Shown: positions 1-12,881, counted from the first letter of the stretch. The stretch is DNA of 64,000 nucleotides from Platerodrilus igneus (GCA_036346225.1 JARFIW010000139.1:1240001-1304000); one strand, 5' to 3'. Numbers and translations: made by a program. The notes: generated by a model from the letters alone, not told the origin.

Positions 1-1
1 A

Positions 2-1564
2 GAAGATTTATATAAGGGAGACGATATGGATGAGATAGAGAACGACCAAGAAGAGGATGTAGAAATAGGGTTCTCAATATTAAGAGAGGAATTTGATAGA
101 GCTGTTCGGAATCTTAAACTAAATAAAGCGCCAGGGATAGACGATATTCCCACAGAATTAATAAAATATGCAAGTCAGAAAACTATAGACAGATTATTTG
201 AACTAGTAAAAGTAATATATGACACAGGTGAGGTTCCAATAGATCTCGAAAAAAATATTATTATCCCAATCCCAAAAAAGTCAGGAGCTGATAGGTGTGA
301 GAATTTTAGAACGGTTAGTTTAACTTCTCATGCTTTCAAAATACTAACAATAATAATTAAAAATAGAGTAGAAGCTTTGACTGAGAATTATTTAGACGAA
401 GACCAATATGGTTTTCGTAAAGACAGAGGGACTAGAGAACCGATACTAATGATTAAGGTAATTATCGAAAAAAGGTTACAAAAAAATAAAAAGACTCATT
501 TCGCGTTTGTAGATTTAGAAAAAGCATTTGATAGGGTTAATTGGATTGTTATGTCCAGGGTTTTGCAAGAAATAGGAATCTCTCATAGGGATAGAAAAAT
601 TATTTACAGTCTATATAAAAACCAAAGCGTAGTAATTAGATTTGATGAAATAGAAAAGGAAGCTAAGATTAGAAATGGTGTTAGACAGGGTTGTATACTG
701 TCTCCCTTGATTTTTAATGTTTATCTTGAGGAAGCTTTAAACTTAGCTAGAGAGAGAAAAGAGATAAGTATTAGGGTACAGGGACAGAAAATAGACATGT
801 TACGTTTTGCAGATGATATAGCCATTATAGCAGAGTCTAGAAAAGAGTTAGGAGAGTTTTTAAATATTTTAGATGAGATACTACGGAGTAACTATAGTAT
901 GAGAATTAACTCAGTAAAGACAAAGATAATGACAAGTGAGTTACAACCTAGTTCTAAACCAAAATTAAAAATAGGTAATACCGAGTTAGAGGAGGTAGAT
1001 GAATTTTGCTATTTAGGTAGTATAATTACAAAAGATGGACGTAGCAGAAGGGATATAGTAGCTACAATAGCTCAAGCTAGAAAAATGTTTTTAAAAAAGG
1101 ATAACTTACTAATAGCTAATAGTATTAGTTTAGATAATAGAAAAAGTTTCTTAAAGTCGTACGTATGGAGCGTTCTACTATACGGTAGTGAGACTTGGAC
1201 AATTAAAGAAGTAGATAAGAAAAAGATACAAGCTTTTGAAACTTGGTGTTATAGGAGAATGTTAAAGATTAGTTGGACAGATAGAGTAACAAACGAGGAA
1301 GTTTATAGAAGGATAGGTGAGGATCCCTGTATATGGAAACAATTGAACGTCAGGAGAGATAGAATGATAGGGCACCAGTTAAGACATGAGGGACTATTTA
1401 GTAAAGTCTTAGATTATACTCTACCAAATAAAAATAGAGTAGGAAGGCCTAGACAAAGCTATATTAGTCAAATTATTAGAGATTTAGGTTGTGAAGGGTA
1501 TGTAGACCTTTATAGACTAGCTCAGAATGGAAAAGAATTTAGAGCTGCGTCATACCGACTTTAA
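2..1564 (+). CDS. APE-type LINE reverse transcriptase (ORF2), C-terminal part; 5' end outside window
   Basis: Non-LTR retrotransposon polymerase that would copy element RNA at a nicked chromosomal target. The frame is open to the left window edge, so the Met at 26 is internal. Counting from that Met, RT block 1 has NKAPGIDDIP near residue 33, palm motif A is FVDLEKAFD with catalytic Asp163, motif B is GVRQGCILSP near 218, and motif C is FADD at 261-264, so the catalytic residues are all present. The C-terminal third carries the ETWCYRRMLKISWTDRVTNEE block and the GRPR block typical of insect endonuclease-RT LINEs. The frame is uninterrupted to the TAA at 1564 and is followed by an A-rich tail to about 1600. 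This is the best preserved RT in the window. Fragments of the same family lie at 1.94, 8.2, 35.2 and 39.5 kb. The exact LINE clade is not assigned. Confidence 0.9.
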   Translation, partial: EDLYKGDDMDEIENDQEEDVEIGFSILREEFDRAVRNLKLNKAPGIDDIPTELIKYASQKTIDRLFELVKVIYDTGEVPIDLEKNIIIPIPKKSGADRCENFRTVSLTSHAFKILTIIIKNRVEALTENYLDEDQYGFRKDRGTREPILMIKVIIEKRLQKNKKTHFAFVDLEKAFDRVNWIVMSRVLQEIGISHRDRKIIYSLYKNQSVVIRFDEIEKEAKIRNGVRQGCILSPLIFNVYLEEALNLARERKEISIRVQGQKIDMLRFADDIAIIAESRKELGEFLNILDEILRSNYSMRINSVKTKIMTSELQPSSKPKLKIGNTELEEVDEFCYLGSIITKDGRSRRDIVATIAQARKMFLKKDNLLIANSISLDNRKSFLKSYVWSVLLYGSETWTIKEVDKKKIQAFETWCYRRMLKISWTDRVTNEEVYRRIGEDPCIWKQLNVRRDRMIGHQLRHEGLFSKVLDYTLPNKNRVGRPRQSYISQIIRDLGCEGYVDLYRLAQNGKEFRAASYRL

Positions 1565-1613
1565 GTAAGTTCGAAAACAAAACAAAAAAAAAATAAAAAT
1601 CAGTTAACTAAAT

Positions 1614-1794
1614 GTCACCAGGACATAACTCACAATTAGTTAGCGGTCTGGCATGTTGGTAGCGTTTCATTGCTTAAGCCTTACCGTAACATATAATTTA
1701 ATAAACGTCACCATGACATAACTCACAATTAGGTAGCGGTCTGGCATGTTGGCAGCGATTAGTTGCTTAAGCCTTACCAAAACATATAATTTAA
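1614..1794. repeat. 93-bp tandem repeat, two copies
   Basis: Two units starting at 1614 and 1707 share long blocks, including 'ataactcacaattag', 'tagcggtctggcatgttgg' and 'ttgcttaagccttacc'. They differ by scattered substitutions. The pair lies directly after the LINE tail and may be part of its downstream flank. Confidence 0.85.
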
Positions 1795-1936
1795 CACTTT
1801 TCCTTTTTGAAGCGGATAACCAGGATATATTTCATTTCCTTATAAATGGTAATCATGTAAACATGTTAGAGTTCTTTAACAACCATCAGGTTGCTAATAT
1901 CCATGTTGAGCCAGGTGGATAGAAAAAAGATAGAAG

Positions 1937-2093
1937 GATATAGGAAGACCTAGACCAAACTATATTAGTCAAATTATTAGAAATGTAGGTTGTGAAGGGT
2001 ATGTAGAGCTTTTTAGATTAGCACAGAATAGAAAAGAAGTTAGAGCTGCGTCAAACCGACCTTAAGTAAGGTCGAAAACAAAATGATGATGAC
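1937..2093 (+). mobile_element. 3'-end fragment of the same LINE family
   Basis: This stretch repeats the last ~130 bp of the LINE ORF that ends at 1564, from the GRPR-coding block through the stop and the 'taagtaaggtcgaaaac' 3' end. It then runs into a short ATG/TGA simple-repeat tail at 2083-2093. It is heavily 5'-truncated, as expected from incomplete target-primed reverse transcription. Confidence 0.8.
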
Positions 2094-2109
2094 ACTTAGC
2101 AATTTATTC

Positions 2110-4903
2110 GGTTGCATATACCTGCATAAATCTAAACGGCCAACATGTAGCGATAGTTTATATACAGACAACTATAAAAATCATATGGGACCAAAATGGA
2201 AAATCAGACTTTTACAATAAATTGATGGTTATCGCTCGAAGATAGACATCATCACAGAATAGTTTAAAGGTATTAATACGAAAAACGTTCAACGCAAAAT
2301 TAAAAACATCATAACAGAAACTAATTTACAAGTAAATAACAACTTAAGAGAAGTGCTTACTAAATATAGGGATTTCTTAAGACAAAAACTCCATGTAAAA
2401 GCCTCCAGACTTCGGCGTTACAATGAATGCACAAAACGTAACACACAAAATTTTAAATTACAGCGATCACAAAGACTTTTTTATCAAAATTTAGAAAATC
2501 CTACTACCTACATTAAAAATAATTGTATAGACAGGCAACATTTTACAGTTTTTTGGAAAAACTCTGGGAGAACACAGAAACAGCCAATATCCAATCACCG
2601 ATTTTAAAACCAATAAAAGATAATTCAAAATTAATACCTCAAATGAAAGAGATTCATATAAGTAAAACTGACGTTGAAGATGCACTTAAAAACTGTACTA
2701 ATTGGAAGGCTCCTAGACTTGATAAGATTCAAAAATTTTGGTTAAAGACATTTATCTCTACTCATGTACATATTACAAAATGCTTCAATGATCTATTGGA
2801 TAATCCGTCCACCATTCCACAATTTCTTATGGTTGGCAAAACAATACTTATTTATAAAAATGATAACCGCTTAGATCTCAATAGTTATAGGCCCATTACT
2901 TGCCTTTCAGTGCTTTACAAACTCTTGACGTCCATTTTACAAAATAAAATATATCAACATTGTGTATCCAACAAAATTTTAGCGGACGAACAAAAGGGTT
3001 GCACACTAAAAGCGCTTGGAGCGAAAGACAATTAATCATAGATGCAATTATAATGGGCAATGCCAAAAACAAAAAGCGCAATCTCCATGTTGGCTATGTG
3101 GATTATTCAAAAGCTTATGATAGTATACCTCATGACTGGCTTATAGAAATTTTGAAAATTTACAAAATTATTTCAAAAGTAGTAAATTTATTAAACTATA
3201 TAATAAACTTTTGGAGTATAAGTTTAAAAATAAAAGATGAGTTTTATACCAATATACATATAAAACGAGGTATTTTCAAAGGTGATTCTTTAAGCCCTTT
3301 ATGGTTTTGCTTGGCTATAAATTCACTCTCAGTCTCAACCCTGCTAAATTTAACAAGTGCAGGCTATCGATTGGAAATACAAAAAGGAATGACTAAATTT
3401 AACCATCTGATGTTTATGGATTACTTGAAACTATATGCCGAAACACACGATCAACTCCACTCTCTAATAAAAACAACTAAACTATTTAATGATCAAATTG
3501 GAATGTCTTTTGGGACTGACAAATGTGCTACAATAAGTATACTTAAGGGTAAATGTAGTTAAACAAACAAAATCCATCGAAAATTTCAAATCCATGGACA
3601 CCACAGTTGAATCCAAGTACCTTGGTTTTTATCAAAATAAAACTTTAGACCATACAAAACTAAAATCAAAATTAAAGCAAACGTATTCCAAACGTCTTAC
3701 GAAACTGCTTAATACAAAGCTATATTCAAAAAATTTAATCATTGCCATTAATACGTGGGCAATATCTAGCCTCAATTATTAATTTGGTATTATAAAATGA
3801 AGTAATACAGATTTAGATGAGTTAGATAGACTGGCACGTAGATTACTAACAAAATTTAGATATCTTCATCCAAATTCAGCAATAGAAAGGATGTACTTAC
3901 CAAGAAGGCTAGGTGGACGTGGTTTGTGCAATATTTCAAATACATGCAAAGAACAAACAAATTCTATCAAAACTATTTTTTAAATTCAGATAATGACAGG
4001 CATAAAATACTTAAAAAGTACGACAAAAACTTTTCTGCATTAAATCTTCAAAATTGCACAGAATCGATTGTGTCCAATTTCACAGATACCCTAGATCATT
4101 AGAAGAACTTGAAATAAACAAGAAACTATCACTTAAATGGACTACACTTGGGTACCTTCATAGTGAAACTGAAGGATTCTTAATCTCTATCCAAGATGGA
4201 GTGATAAGAACTAAAAACTACGAAAAACATATTCTTTGCATGGATGTTACTGACAAATGCCGCAAATGCGGTCAAGTAGGTGAAACAATTCAACACATTA
4301 CTGCTGGATGCCCGAAACTGGCAGAAAACGCTTACCTAGGAAGACACAACCAATTTGTCAAAGTAATTCATCGACAGTTAGCCATCACCTATAATTTAAT
4401 TTAAAACCCTTCACCATTTTATAAATATTCACCATGTGCAGTTCTTGAAGATGAAAAGACATTGTTATACTGGGATCGAGCAATACTTACAGACCATACA
4501 ATTGCTTTTAATAGACCTGACATATTATATATTGATAAATTAAAAAGAACAGATCACATAATTGATATTGCAATCCCTTTACCACATAATGTTATAAAAA
4601 CCAAAAAACATAAAAATGAAAAATACACGGACTTGGTCATAGAAGTGAAACGTTTATGGAATTTAAATTTAGTGAAAATAAGCCCTCTAGTAATTGCTAT
4701 ACGATGGAGTAACCAGCAAAAACATTGAAAAATACTTACTTAATCTTTCACTACCTTCTGAGTTACATACTGTTTGCCAAAAGGCTACAATACTTCAAAC
4801 ATGCAACATCTTACGCAAGTTCTTAAATTAGTGGGCCGGGTTAAATTATCCTTCCACTAAGTTTACCATAACTCCATGTAGTTATGAGAATGATTAGATA
4901 ATC
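2110..4903 (+). mobile_element. R4/Dong-type (restriction-like-endonuclease) LINE, decayed
   Basis: An RT followed by a CCHC knuckle and a C-terminal restriction-like endonuclease identifies the R2/R4/Dong superclade. The coding remnants run from about 2341 to 4829. A ~75-bp 3' UTR then enters a TAA/ATA array at 4904. The left boundary is approximate: it lies after the LINE fragment ending at 2093, and no 5' repeat or target duplication was recognised. Insertion into TAA repeats is the reported habit of the Dong group, and the second copy at 34-35 kb has the same context. Confidence 0.75.
2341..4829 (+). pseudogene. R4/Dong-type LINE ORF: RT, CCHC knuckle, restriction-like endonuclease (broken)
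   Basis: Reading frames shift repeatedly (open pieces 2353-2607, 2523-3035, 2960-3562, 3594-3782, 4054-4404, 4462-4728). The pieces lie in the right order for one protein. RT block 'DLNSYRPITCLSVLYK' is near 2875. Motif A is YVDYSKAYDSIPHDW near 3098, motif B is GDSLSPLWF near 3280, and motif C reads FMDYLKLY near 3412, where the second catalytic Asp of the usual MDD is replaced by Tyr. The zinc knuckle CX2CX8HX4C spans 4258-4311. The endonuclease signature RPDILYID...IDIAIP spans about 4513-4578. The C-terminus is near the TAG at 4829. It encodes no working enzyme. Confidence 0.8.
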
Positions 4904-4976
<73 letters not shown>

Positions 4977-4995
4977 TACTAATAATAATAATAAC
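4904..4995. repeat. TAA/ATA trinucleotide microsatellite
   Basis: About 25-30 ATA/TAA units with one interruption (gatact near 4974). It abuts the 3' end of the R4/Dong-type LINE, so it is either the LINE's target array or its own 3' tail. Confidence 0.95.
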
Positions 4996-7900
4996 ATGTA
5001 CTTCTATAAATGCTAATTGCATAGTAATTTCTAATTAATAAATTCCAACTGTTTTCAATTTAATTCGCTAATTTTTATATATTAACCGGTAACTTAACGC
5101 AGACACAATGAAGCTGATGGGTCCAATTCTTATCGGCTATACTGTGGCGACCTTAGACTTTAAATTTTTTAATTTCAAAACAAAGTTGTGCAAAAATAAA
5201 TGGTTCTCGAAACAGTTAACACTGAGGCTAGTTATTTGAAATTAGGAAACATCTTTTTAGGATATTTTTGGTGAAATTCATGTTTATTACTTGACCAACA
5301 TGTTTTTCAAACCACTACTTGACTGGAGAACTATCAATTCTAATTGTAATTTTTTTAAGCAGATTCCACTCAATACTAAAAGGACATAAATATTGAAAAT
5401 CATTTAGATAGGGAAGTCTGTGTTCCAAATCCTTGAGCAATTAATTGTTTTACTACACTTATGCATTAATAAAATCTTTTTGGTTACGTTAAAATTACTT
5501 AAAAACGGAAAACACATTAAATAATTTGACTTTAGTTAACTTTCATAAAGCTTCAATTTCATCATGAATGCTTTTGTGTGTTGATAGCAATCTGTTACGG
5601 TATTCCGTGCAGACCAGAAATAAAGCAGTGAAGTAGGTAATGAAAACCGCCTACACCGAATACCGCAACAAAACAGGGGAGAAGGGTAAAATAGAAATCC
5701 AAAAGAATTGAATTTTGAGCTACCTCAAAAGCATCGTAGAGTGGGGTGGGTGATACAGAAAGAAATATTGGAAACCTTAGTAAATAGTTATGTTACACAC
5801 CGTTAATTAAACACAAAATCCCAAAAGAACTATTTACAAAAGTCAGAAACGTACATTTATGTAATCGTCCTGTTATAATGTAATGTAAACAAAGCGTCAA
5901 TATGCATATAACATAACATCAACATAAACATTTTAAAATATCGAGAATAAAATCTTATAAACTAAATACCAGGTACATATTACATGCAAGAATACTTACA
6001 AAATGTTCCAGCCCTAAATATGTTCAAGTAAAAATTACACAGAAAATGTAATACACAAGAGAAAATGGACACAATACCTGCTCTGTAACCCTAACTTATA
6101 TGAACCAGGTGTTTACTTATTCTAATTTAGAATTTGGTAAGCATGTTGTTTACGTTAACATTAATGTACAAAGAAAAGATAACTGTAGCAAATGCTCTAA
6201 CGTGAGATTTAGTTTAACTAATCGTGACTTGGGGCATAAGTGCATAATCACACGTACAATGTGAGCGTAAATTTGTGACGTGCCGTCTGCAATTCATTAG
6301 ATACTCACGAGTAAGAAAACTATAAACAGCAAACGAAGTGTCTGTCTTTCACAGCAGCATCAAAAAGTAAAGAAGCAGAAAAAAACTGAATCTTAAGCTG
6401 TCTACCTCCTTGGTACCATCTTCAAGAATTCAGAAGTGCGAGCTGCACTTATCTACGGACTGGGTGTTGGATCAAATAGCATAACCGTACTAGAACACTA
6501 CGTACAACAACGCATTTTAAAATCGCGATTTACAGCATTTCTTTCCGCCCCAAAAGACGTATAGAATTGGCATCGAATCAAGAAGAGAAGAGAAGAGAGC
6601 CTTTTAAAGGCACGGCTTGTATTTATACAGATTGAGAACGGAGGTAGGTAACATAAAACTAGTCTCAGCGATAGAATGTTAAATATTCTGCGAACACCGG
6701 TAAATATTTTCTAGACTTCAACTGCAAAAATTCCTAGAATGCAAGCACAAAGAAAGCAAAAGGCCTCAATAATACGATAATCAGTTCCACTGAATTTTGT
6801 TGTCCACATGGGAAATCGACGTTTGTTTAAATGGTAAGTTAGGTTCTACAACCTTCCTTAGGGCACTATGGAAAGAAACGTATAACAAATTGCCTAACTT
6901 ATAGAAATGAATACAGATTTGTATTATTAGCAATCCACAATACGAGGAATAAATTAATTGGCGGACAATTATTGCCCATAAAACTTTAGCGAGCTCGAAT
7001 ATCTGCAGTATAGCGAATAGGATTTGTCAGTACTAACCATTAAAAGCTTTTATATTTGTATTATTAAGCCGTTTCGAACGTGGTTTGAAGAATAAGCTAT
7101 TGAAAATTATAAGCAGCTGCTTGCCTTATTTATGAATTTATATAGCGAGGTTGTTTTGAACACTGAAGCAAATATTTAGAGAATTTAAAACGTGGTTATA
7201 AATTATAGTCCACGTATTTCTCAGCTTAAGAAAATTTTTATATAAAGTTTTAAATATTCATTTTAATTGGAATGGCATAAAAAGCGGACCGTCACTTGGA
7301 GTATAGGAGGTCTTTAATTAAATTAGTTGGAAATTAATGTAAAAATCAATCGCCTTGAAGCATCTGATCAAGTTTATTTCATTTTATTGTAATATCTGTG
7401 AGAAAACATAAATCTACGAGCCACCATTGATTGTAAAGTTTCAGAATATCCCACTAACTTTCATTCCTATAAATAGAAATTTCTTTTCTTAAGTTTCAAA
7501 ATCTTAGTATGCATTTTTCACTATTTACTCATTAAATTTTTGTACATAAAATCAAATTGCTGTTCACAAATTCTAATTTCCAAGGATATTTTTTAAATTG
7601 ACAATATTGTAGACAATTATGTTTAATGTATTATTTGTTATAATGACAATAGACATCACGTGGAACAGATCAAGTGTTTGCATACATATTCTCAATATTT
7701 AATCAAGAATAGCAAATGAATGATAAACAGGATTTGAACTTCATCCCATATAGGCACTTGTGTAAAGTTGGCCCGCATTTTAAGCGCCGTCAGCTGTAAC
7801 GGCAGTTCTGTTCGCTGCCACATTAGTTATGTAGTGCCTGGTAGTTTATATGAATAGTTGCACTGGTATAATTAAAAGAAATTCATAACTAGATTATGAA

Positions 7901-8181
7901 GTATCGACTTTGCGCACCACTGCAGCTTCTTAAAAAACCTTCCAAATAAAAAATTTGAATTTTCTAGAATGGTTTTACAGTACTTGATACAATTTGGCAA
8001 TATTCTGACTTGTAGCTGTTTTTACAATTTTAACACCTTTACAGTAGCCATAAGATGGTAAATGTTATTGCTAAGAGCCAGTCGTTTAAGATAAGAAATT
8101 AATAGTAAAAGATTTGTATCAAAAGTAAAAGCAGATTAATATTATATATTTTATTTTAAAAAAAAACGAATTTGCCGGATC
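4996..8181. other. Gene-free AT-rich stretch
   Basis: No open frame with recognisable protein similarity, no RNA gene and no long repeat with the rest of the window was seen here. The sequence is AT-rich with short homopolymer runs, typical of intergenic or intronic insect DNA. Confidence 0.6.
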
Positions 8182-9119
8182 TGCACCTCGCAGAAGTTCT
8201 AAAATACTAGAACGAGTAGAATTCCTTGCATGTTTTAGTAGGCTGAGGAACTAAATGATAGGTTTAACGAAGTTAGTGAGGATCTTTTGTGAGAAACCAG
8301 GTTAAGGCATATCCTCAAAAGAAAGCAGCAGCTGTTTCTGTAGTTGCAGTGGCATTCTGAGATGCACTACTGAGATGAACAAGGCAATGGGAAACCACCA
8401 CAAAACTTCTCAAGCACACAACGTACCAAAAATGTTCTTAAAAATGATGGCATCTTCTGCAATAAAAGATCCTCGAGTTAAAATAGCCCTCCATTTGGAT
8501 CTTCGGGAGGGGACTACTTCAGAGGATGCGATTGACAAGATCAACAAGAAGAAAAGAAAGCCAGGACCATTTTACGTGTCGGGGTGTGGAATGTTAGAAA
8601 CGGCAGCTCCGTAGCGTAGTTGGTATGCGTGTGACTACTATGCTTAAGGTCTCGCATTCACATCCTGACACGATCCGCTTGAAAAATGTTTGGCGAGCAT
8701 TTTTTACAAAAATACGCCCACGTTTGAATGAGAGATAAAATGGAGGTCCCGTGTGTTAAAGATCGTTACCTTGCTTAGAACAGCAAGGGTTCGGCAAAAT
8801 TCAAAATTTTCCAGTTAAAAAAAACTCGCTTCCTGGCGAATGTAGTACCTTCGGGCGGAGCATTGGAAAATCAAATGTAAGGAATGATAGAAGTATGAAG
8901 TACGCAGGTAAGCTAGATTTTAAAAATCGAAATGGATAGGTCAGCATTAGACGTAGTAGGGGTCGGAGAAAGGAAATCAGAATGTGGTGATGGTAATGTG
9001 GAAAACCATAGAACAATGTGTAGAAAACTACTTACAAAAGATAGAAAGAGTAACCATGGCTAGATTAGCATCTAAACCGGTAAATATAGTAAGAGTACAA
9101 GTTTCCATGCACACAACGT
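8182..9119 (+). mobile_element. 5' part of APE-type LINE (5' UTR and start of endonuclease), split by a SINE
   Basis: It aligns by eye with 35.25-35.97 kb. Shared blocks include 'actagaacgagtag', 'agaaagcagcagct' versus 'agagagcagcagct', 'atggcatc(t/c)tctg', 'ccatttggatct', 'gaggggactacttc', and further on 'tctaaaccggtaaata'. The endonuclease region (MDRxALDxVG) is only vestigial. The copy stops near 9119, where the other copy continues, so it is 3'-truncated or broken. A SINE at 8600-8880 interrupts it. Confidence 0.75.
8600..8880 (+). mobile_element. tRNA-derived SINE inserted in a LINE fragment
   Basis: The head carries an A-box-like 'tagcgtagttggtatgcg' at 8612-8629 and a degenerate B-box near 8650. 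The body has 'gcgagcattttttacaaaaa' and 'ttaaagatc', and the 3' part has 'gtagtaccttcgggcggagc'. A 12-bp direct duplication flanks it: GGAATGTTAGAA at 8588-8599 and GGAATGATAGAA at 8881-8892. The uninterrupted LINE at 35.66 kb has a single copy of this site. The same family occurs at 30.64-31.2 kb. Confidence 0.8.
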
Positions 9120-11195
9120 AAGTTGATAAATACTAATGTATTATAGTTGTTAATAAGATGAAATAATAACTTAGACTTTTATGCAAAGCTCTAATGATAA
9201 TTTCAAATCGAGCTAGTAATTGAAAGATGAAAAATATAAGCTACCAGACAGAACTCGAACCTGTATCAATTGGAAAATTTACATATCTGGATTATGTACA
9301 TAACCATACATCAACCTAACTTTCAATTACGTTTACAGCAAATTGTAAAACTAGAAATTGTTAACATAACTTCTTTTCTAACTTTATTTTGTCTGGCTAT
9401 CTCAACAGAAATGTTGGAGTTTACAAAATGAAATCAAAAACAGCAATATCATAAAACATGTATACAATGAAAAATATTTTCTCTTATACAAAATCACATA
9501 GAACATTTACAGCATAGTTTCTTTCAAACATCAAATTATTTCTAACAAGTACCTATTTACTTAATTATGAAAATGTAGCTCACCTTATCTAGTGTTAAAT
9601 TTTACAGAACTCAAATTTATTTTCTTATGGATAGTTTACCTGGCTCTAATTCCCACGCTTGTGAGTTTTGTTTGGCCAAAAAATCCTTATCGGATAATCT
9701 ATTAAAAAAATCAAATTGTTTCAAACTCTGATTACTAACTCTGGTAAATATCCTTAAAAAAACATATTATATAATTAAGATCTATTTTACTTTAAAATTA
9801 AATGACAAATACTCAAATATCAGTTACAAAGAATATTTTAAAAGTAATACTTGCAAAAATCCACAAAACGCTTTTTCAATTCGTATTTAACAGTATTAAG
9901 TACCTTCTGCTTTTTGGTTTTATTTTAAATTGACGTTGAAATCCCAGTTTACAGAATCATGCATATTCGCTTAAATCTTCCTTCTTGGTTGTATTTTAAA
10001 TTAATTTAAAATAGCGTTGTGTCGAAGAATTTTTCCCTCTTCATTGTATGGTACAATAATGACATTTAATAATTACCATTTTTATGCAGGTTACGTTTAA
10101 AAATTACTTCTTTACTGTTACATCGTAATTATAAATTACAATATGCATATTGCATACTTCAAAATAACATCTTCGCGCCTTAAATGGATTGAATCGAATT
10201 TCTTTACATATTGCTTGGTTGACGTGAATTTATCAATTGATTCTAATGTCGATTGCTTCTGTTTATATATAAAAATTATCTATTTGCTAGTTACGAGTGT
10301 TTACGTGATTCCATTCCAAAGATTGCACTCCTATCTGACCCCAGTTCTGGGAAATCTTCATTAGCGTCGACTCGCGTGCTTAGTGACGTGCGCTGCTGTC
10401 TTTCTCTAACACCTAACGTTAATGGTCCGCGGCCTCCCTCACTAATACGTAAGGCTACTAAGCCGCGTTCATATTGACATTTTTATAAAATTTTATGGGT
10501 TTTTAGTGTTCCTTCGAATAAACGTTTTGATTATTAATAAGTTTATACCATATTTTTTATTAACTGACGTGTTTCCCGAAAATTCCTTCTTAATCTCGTA
10601 TATTCTAAAGAATTCTTTATTTAAAATGATTTTATGTTATACAGAAGTCAATTTGGTAATTAATTTTAAAGCTTTCCTTGCTTTGCGATGCAAACGAGTT
10701 GAATTTTTTTATAATTGAAATTAAATGATTGGTTTGACGGCAAACAAAACGTGTTTTTAATATATACTTATAAAGATTGATTGTAGTTTCGTTTTACTAT
10801 TATACGTGAAGCTAGTATTATTCTATGCTATTTACAACAAAAAAAGAGCATTTTTATATGCATCAGAAATATATTGATAATTAATAAGTAAAAATAAATG
10901 ACTTTGTATTTATCTTAGAGTGATTATTTAAAAGCACGGCTTAAATTTATCTTTTTGCTATTGTACATTAATGGCTATGTATTTACAATACGCTTATTAT
11001 ACAACGTAGTTATTTACATGCACGTAATTGGTTTTTTCGTTTGTACATTAATGGCTAAACGGTACGCTTGTATTATATAGGATGTATAACAAATTTTCTA
11101 AAATTTCTATTTTATTTCGGATTCTTTTCTATTTTAGTGGACTTTATTTGTAAAATTTGGTTTTGAATGATCTCTAGTGACTCCTTATTACGTCA

Positions 11196-11257
<62 letters not shown>

Positions 11258-12436
11258 CTTTACCCCAACTACCTACCTTTACTCTGTATGTGGTAGTATA
11301 TAATTTATGAATGTAAACTATAACGGCGCCACAAGAAAAGAATGATTGGAGCTTCTATTTTTAAGATCTCTTTTTATTGCAAACTACAAGTTTGCCAAAT
11401 TCAATCACCACGGCTATAAAGAAACTCTAAATTCTTTAAGAATACGATCAATCTCAGGGTAATTAATAATTTAATTGTAAGATAGAATCTAACTTGCGTG
11501 GGTTCCATACAAGATAAATCTCATTTTAGCATTTCTAACAAACACGCAGTTGTAACTTAATGCAATATAAAGTTTTGTTGGTTATTGTTTTCAATGACGC
11601 AACTTTTAAACAAGTGTTACTGTTTTTTATTTTTGAAATTTTAATACCTGTAGTTGCGTCCAGCTGATGTAGTCGTCCTTACAATCGCCTGGTTGTATTT
11701 TTTGAACCTCCGCACGTATCTACTCTACAAGAAATATGGTTTGTATTAGTATTGAATTGTTTTAGATTAGTAATTAAATGTTTTAAAATTGATACTACTT
11801 ATTCTTGACGTAATGTGATCCGCTGTTGATCCTTTTACTCAAATCCTCCTTCTGTACTTCTCTCTTGTTAAAATTTTCCACTAAAACACCGATACTCTCT
11901 TATAAACTGTGGCTTCTAAATTGCAACCAGCTACACCTAAACTTGAGCTCTGCTATGCTTTCTTTAGTATTTTGATCCAGGTTGAGCGCTTTTCTTCTTA
12001 TATACTCTTTACTCAGCTTAAACTGCTTTAAAAACTCTTAATATTTTTCGAGTTCACTGTAATTTCAATTCAAATCCACACTGGTTTTATACTTTACATA
12101 ATTTAAATAACATGGTTCTAAATATTTGATTTACAATAACAATAACATATTAAATTTACAACACAATAACATAATACAAGCGTTTTAAAAAACCTAATTA
12201 CATTTTTATATCAATATCTACAGATACAAGTTTTAGATTATATTCATTTTAGCTACATGTATCATTTATATCTTTGTTAATTCAAGGTTTTAGAGTCTTC
12301 CATCACTGGACCTGGTATGCTTCAGTGAGATCTACAGCCACCAACAACTTGGAGTTGTATCATTGAACCCAACCAACTTTTGTTCTAAATACAAATGTAC
12401 AACTGAATAAAAACTGCTATAGCTCAACATTGCTAT
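9120..12436. other. Gene-free AT-rich stretch
   Basis: No supported gene. It contains a 78-bp partial tandem duplication around 10963 and 11041 (both start 'ttgtacattaatggcta'), a TA microsatellite at 11199-11255, and a short GC-richer patch at 10360-10470 with no readable coding content. On the minus strand at about 9240-9320 there is a tRNA-like B-box (GGTTCGAGTTC), but no full cloverleaf was found. Confidence 0.55.
11199..11255. repeat. TA dinucleotide microsatellite
   Basis: Uninterrupted (TA)n of about 57 bp. Confidence 0.97.
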
Positions 12437-12881
12437 AGATTTGCTGTGATTCTCTTCCCGCTGATCGAATTGCCCCTTGTTCTGTTCCAAGAATTGCTGT
12501 AATTCTCGCTCTACTTTTGAATTTCTTCTGATAATCGCCTCTTAACTCTTTCCTTCCGCCTCGGTTGCTCACCTAGTTAAAACTTTCATCCTCATTCATA
12601 AAAAAAACAAACACATTCCTACCACAAACATCAACGTTAACTCTATTTACATTAATATTCACAATACATTAAAATTTCAAAATTAAATTTCAGCATCATA
12701 AAATTTCAAGTTCAAATTTGTCATCATTTTAATTTGTATCCAGAATTAGAGTTCTTGTGGGATGCATACTAATTAAGTTAACAATATTTGCAGACCTGAG
12801 TCTGAATAAAAGGGAGCATCTCCCACCCCTTTACGTTAATTTAACAGGTTAGTCTAATTGAGCTCAAAGACAGACCCAAAT
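12437..12881 (-). repeat. 3' LTR of the 12.4-16.1 kb gypsy element
   Basis: 445 bp, nearly identical to 15649-16093. There are few substitutions (for example cttccc versus ctttcc, and tctattta versus tctattaa), which implies a fairly young insertion. On the minus strand it starts 'atttgggtctgtctttgagc'. Confidence 0.9.

Noticed and set aside
8375..8614. 79-codon frame starting MNKAMGNHHKT
   Set aside because: It lies in the LINE 5' UTR and crosses into the SINE. It is a chance frame.
9240..9320. tRNA-like sequence on the minus strand (GGTTCGAGTTC B-box)
   Set aside because: No convincing A-box, anticodon arm or acceptor pairing. At most a degenerate SINE head.
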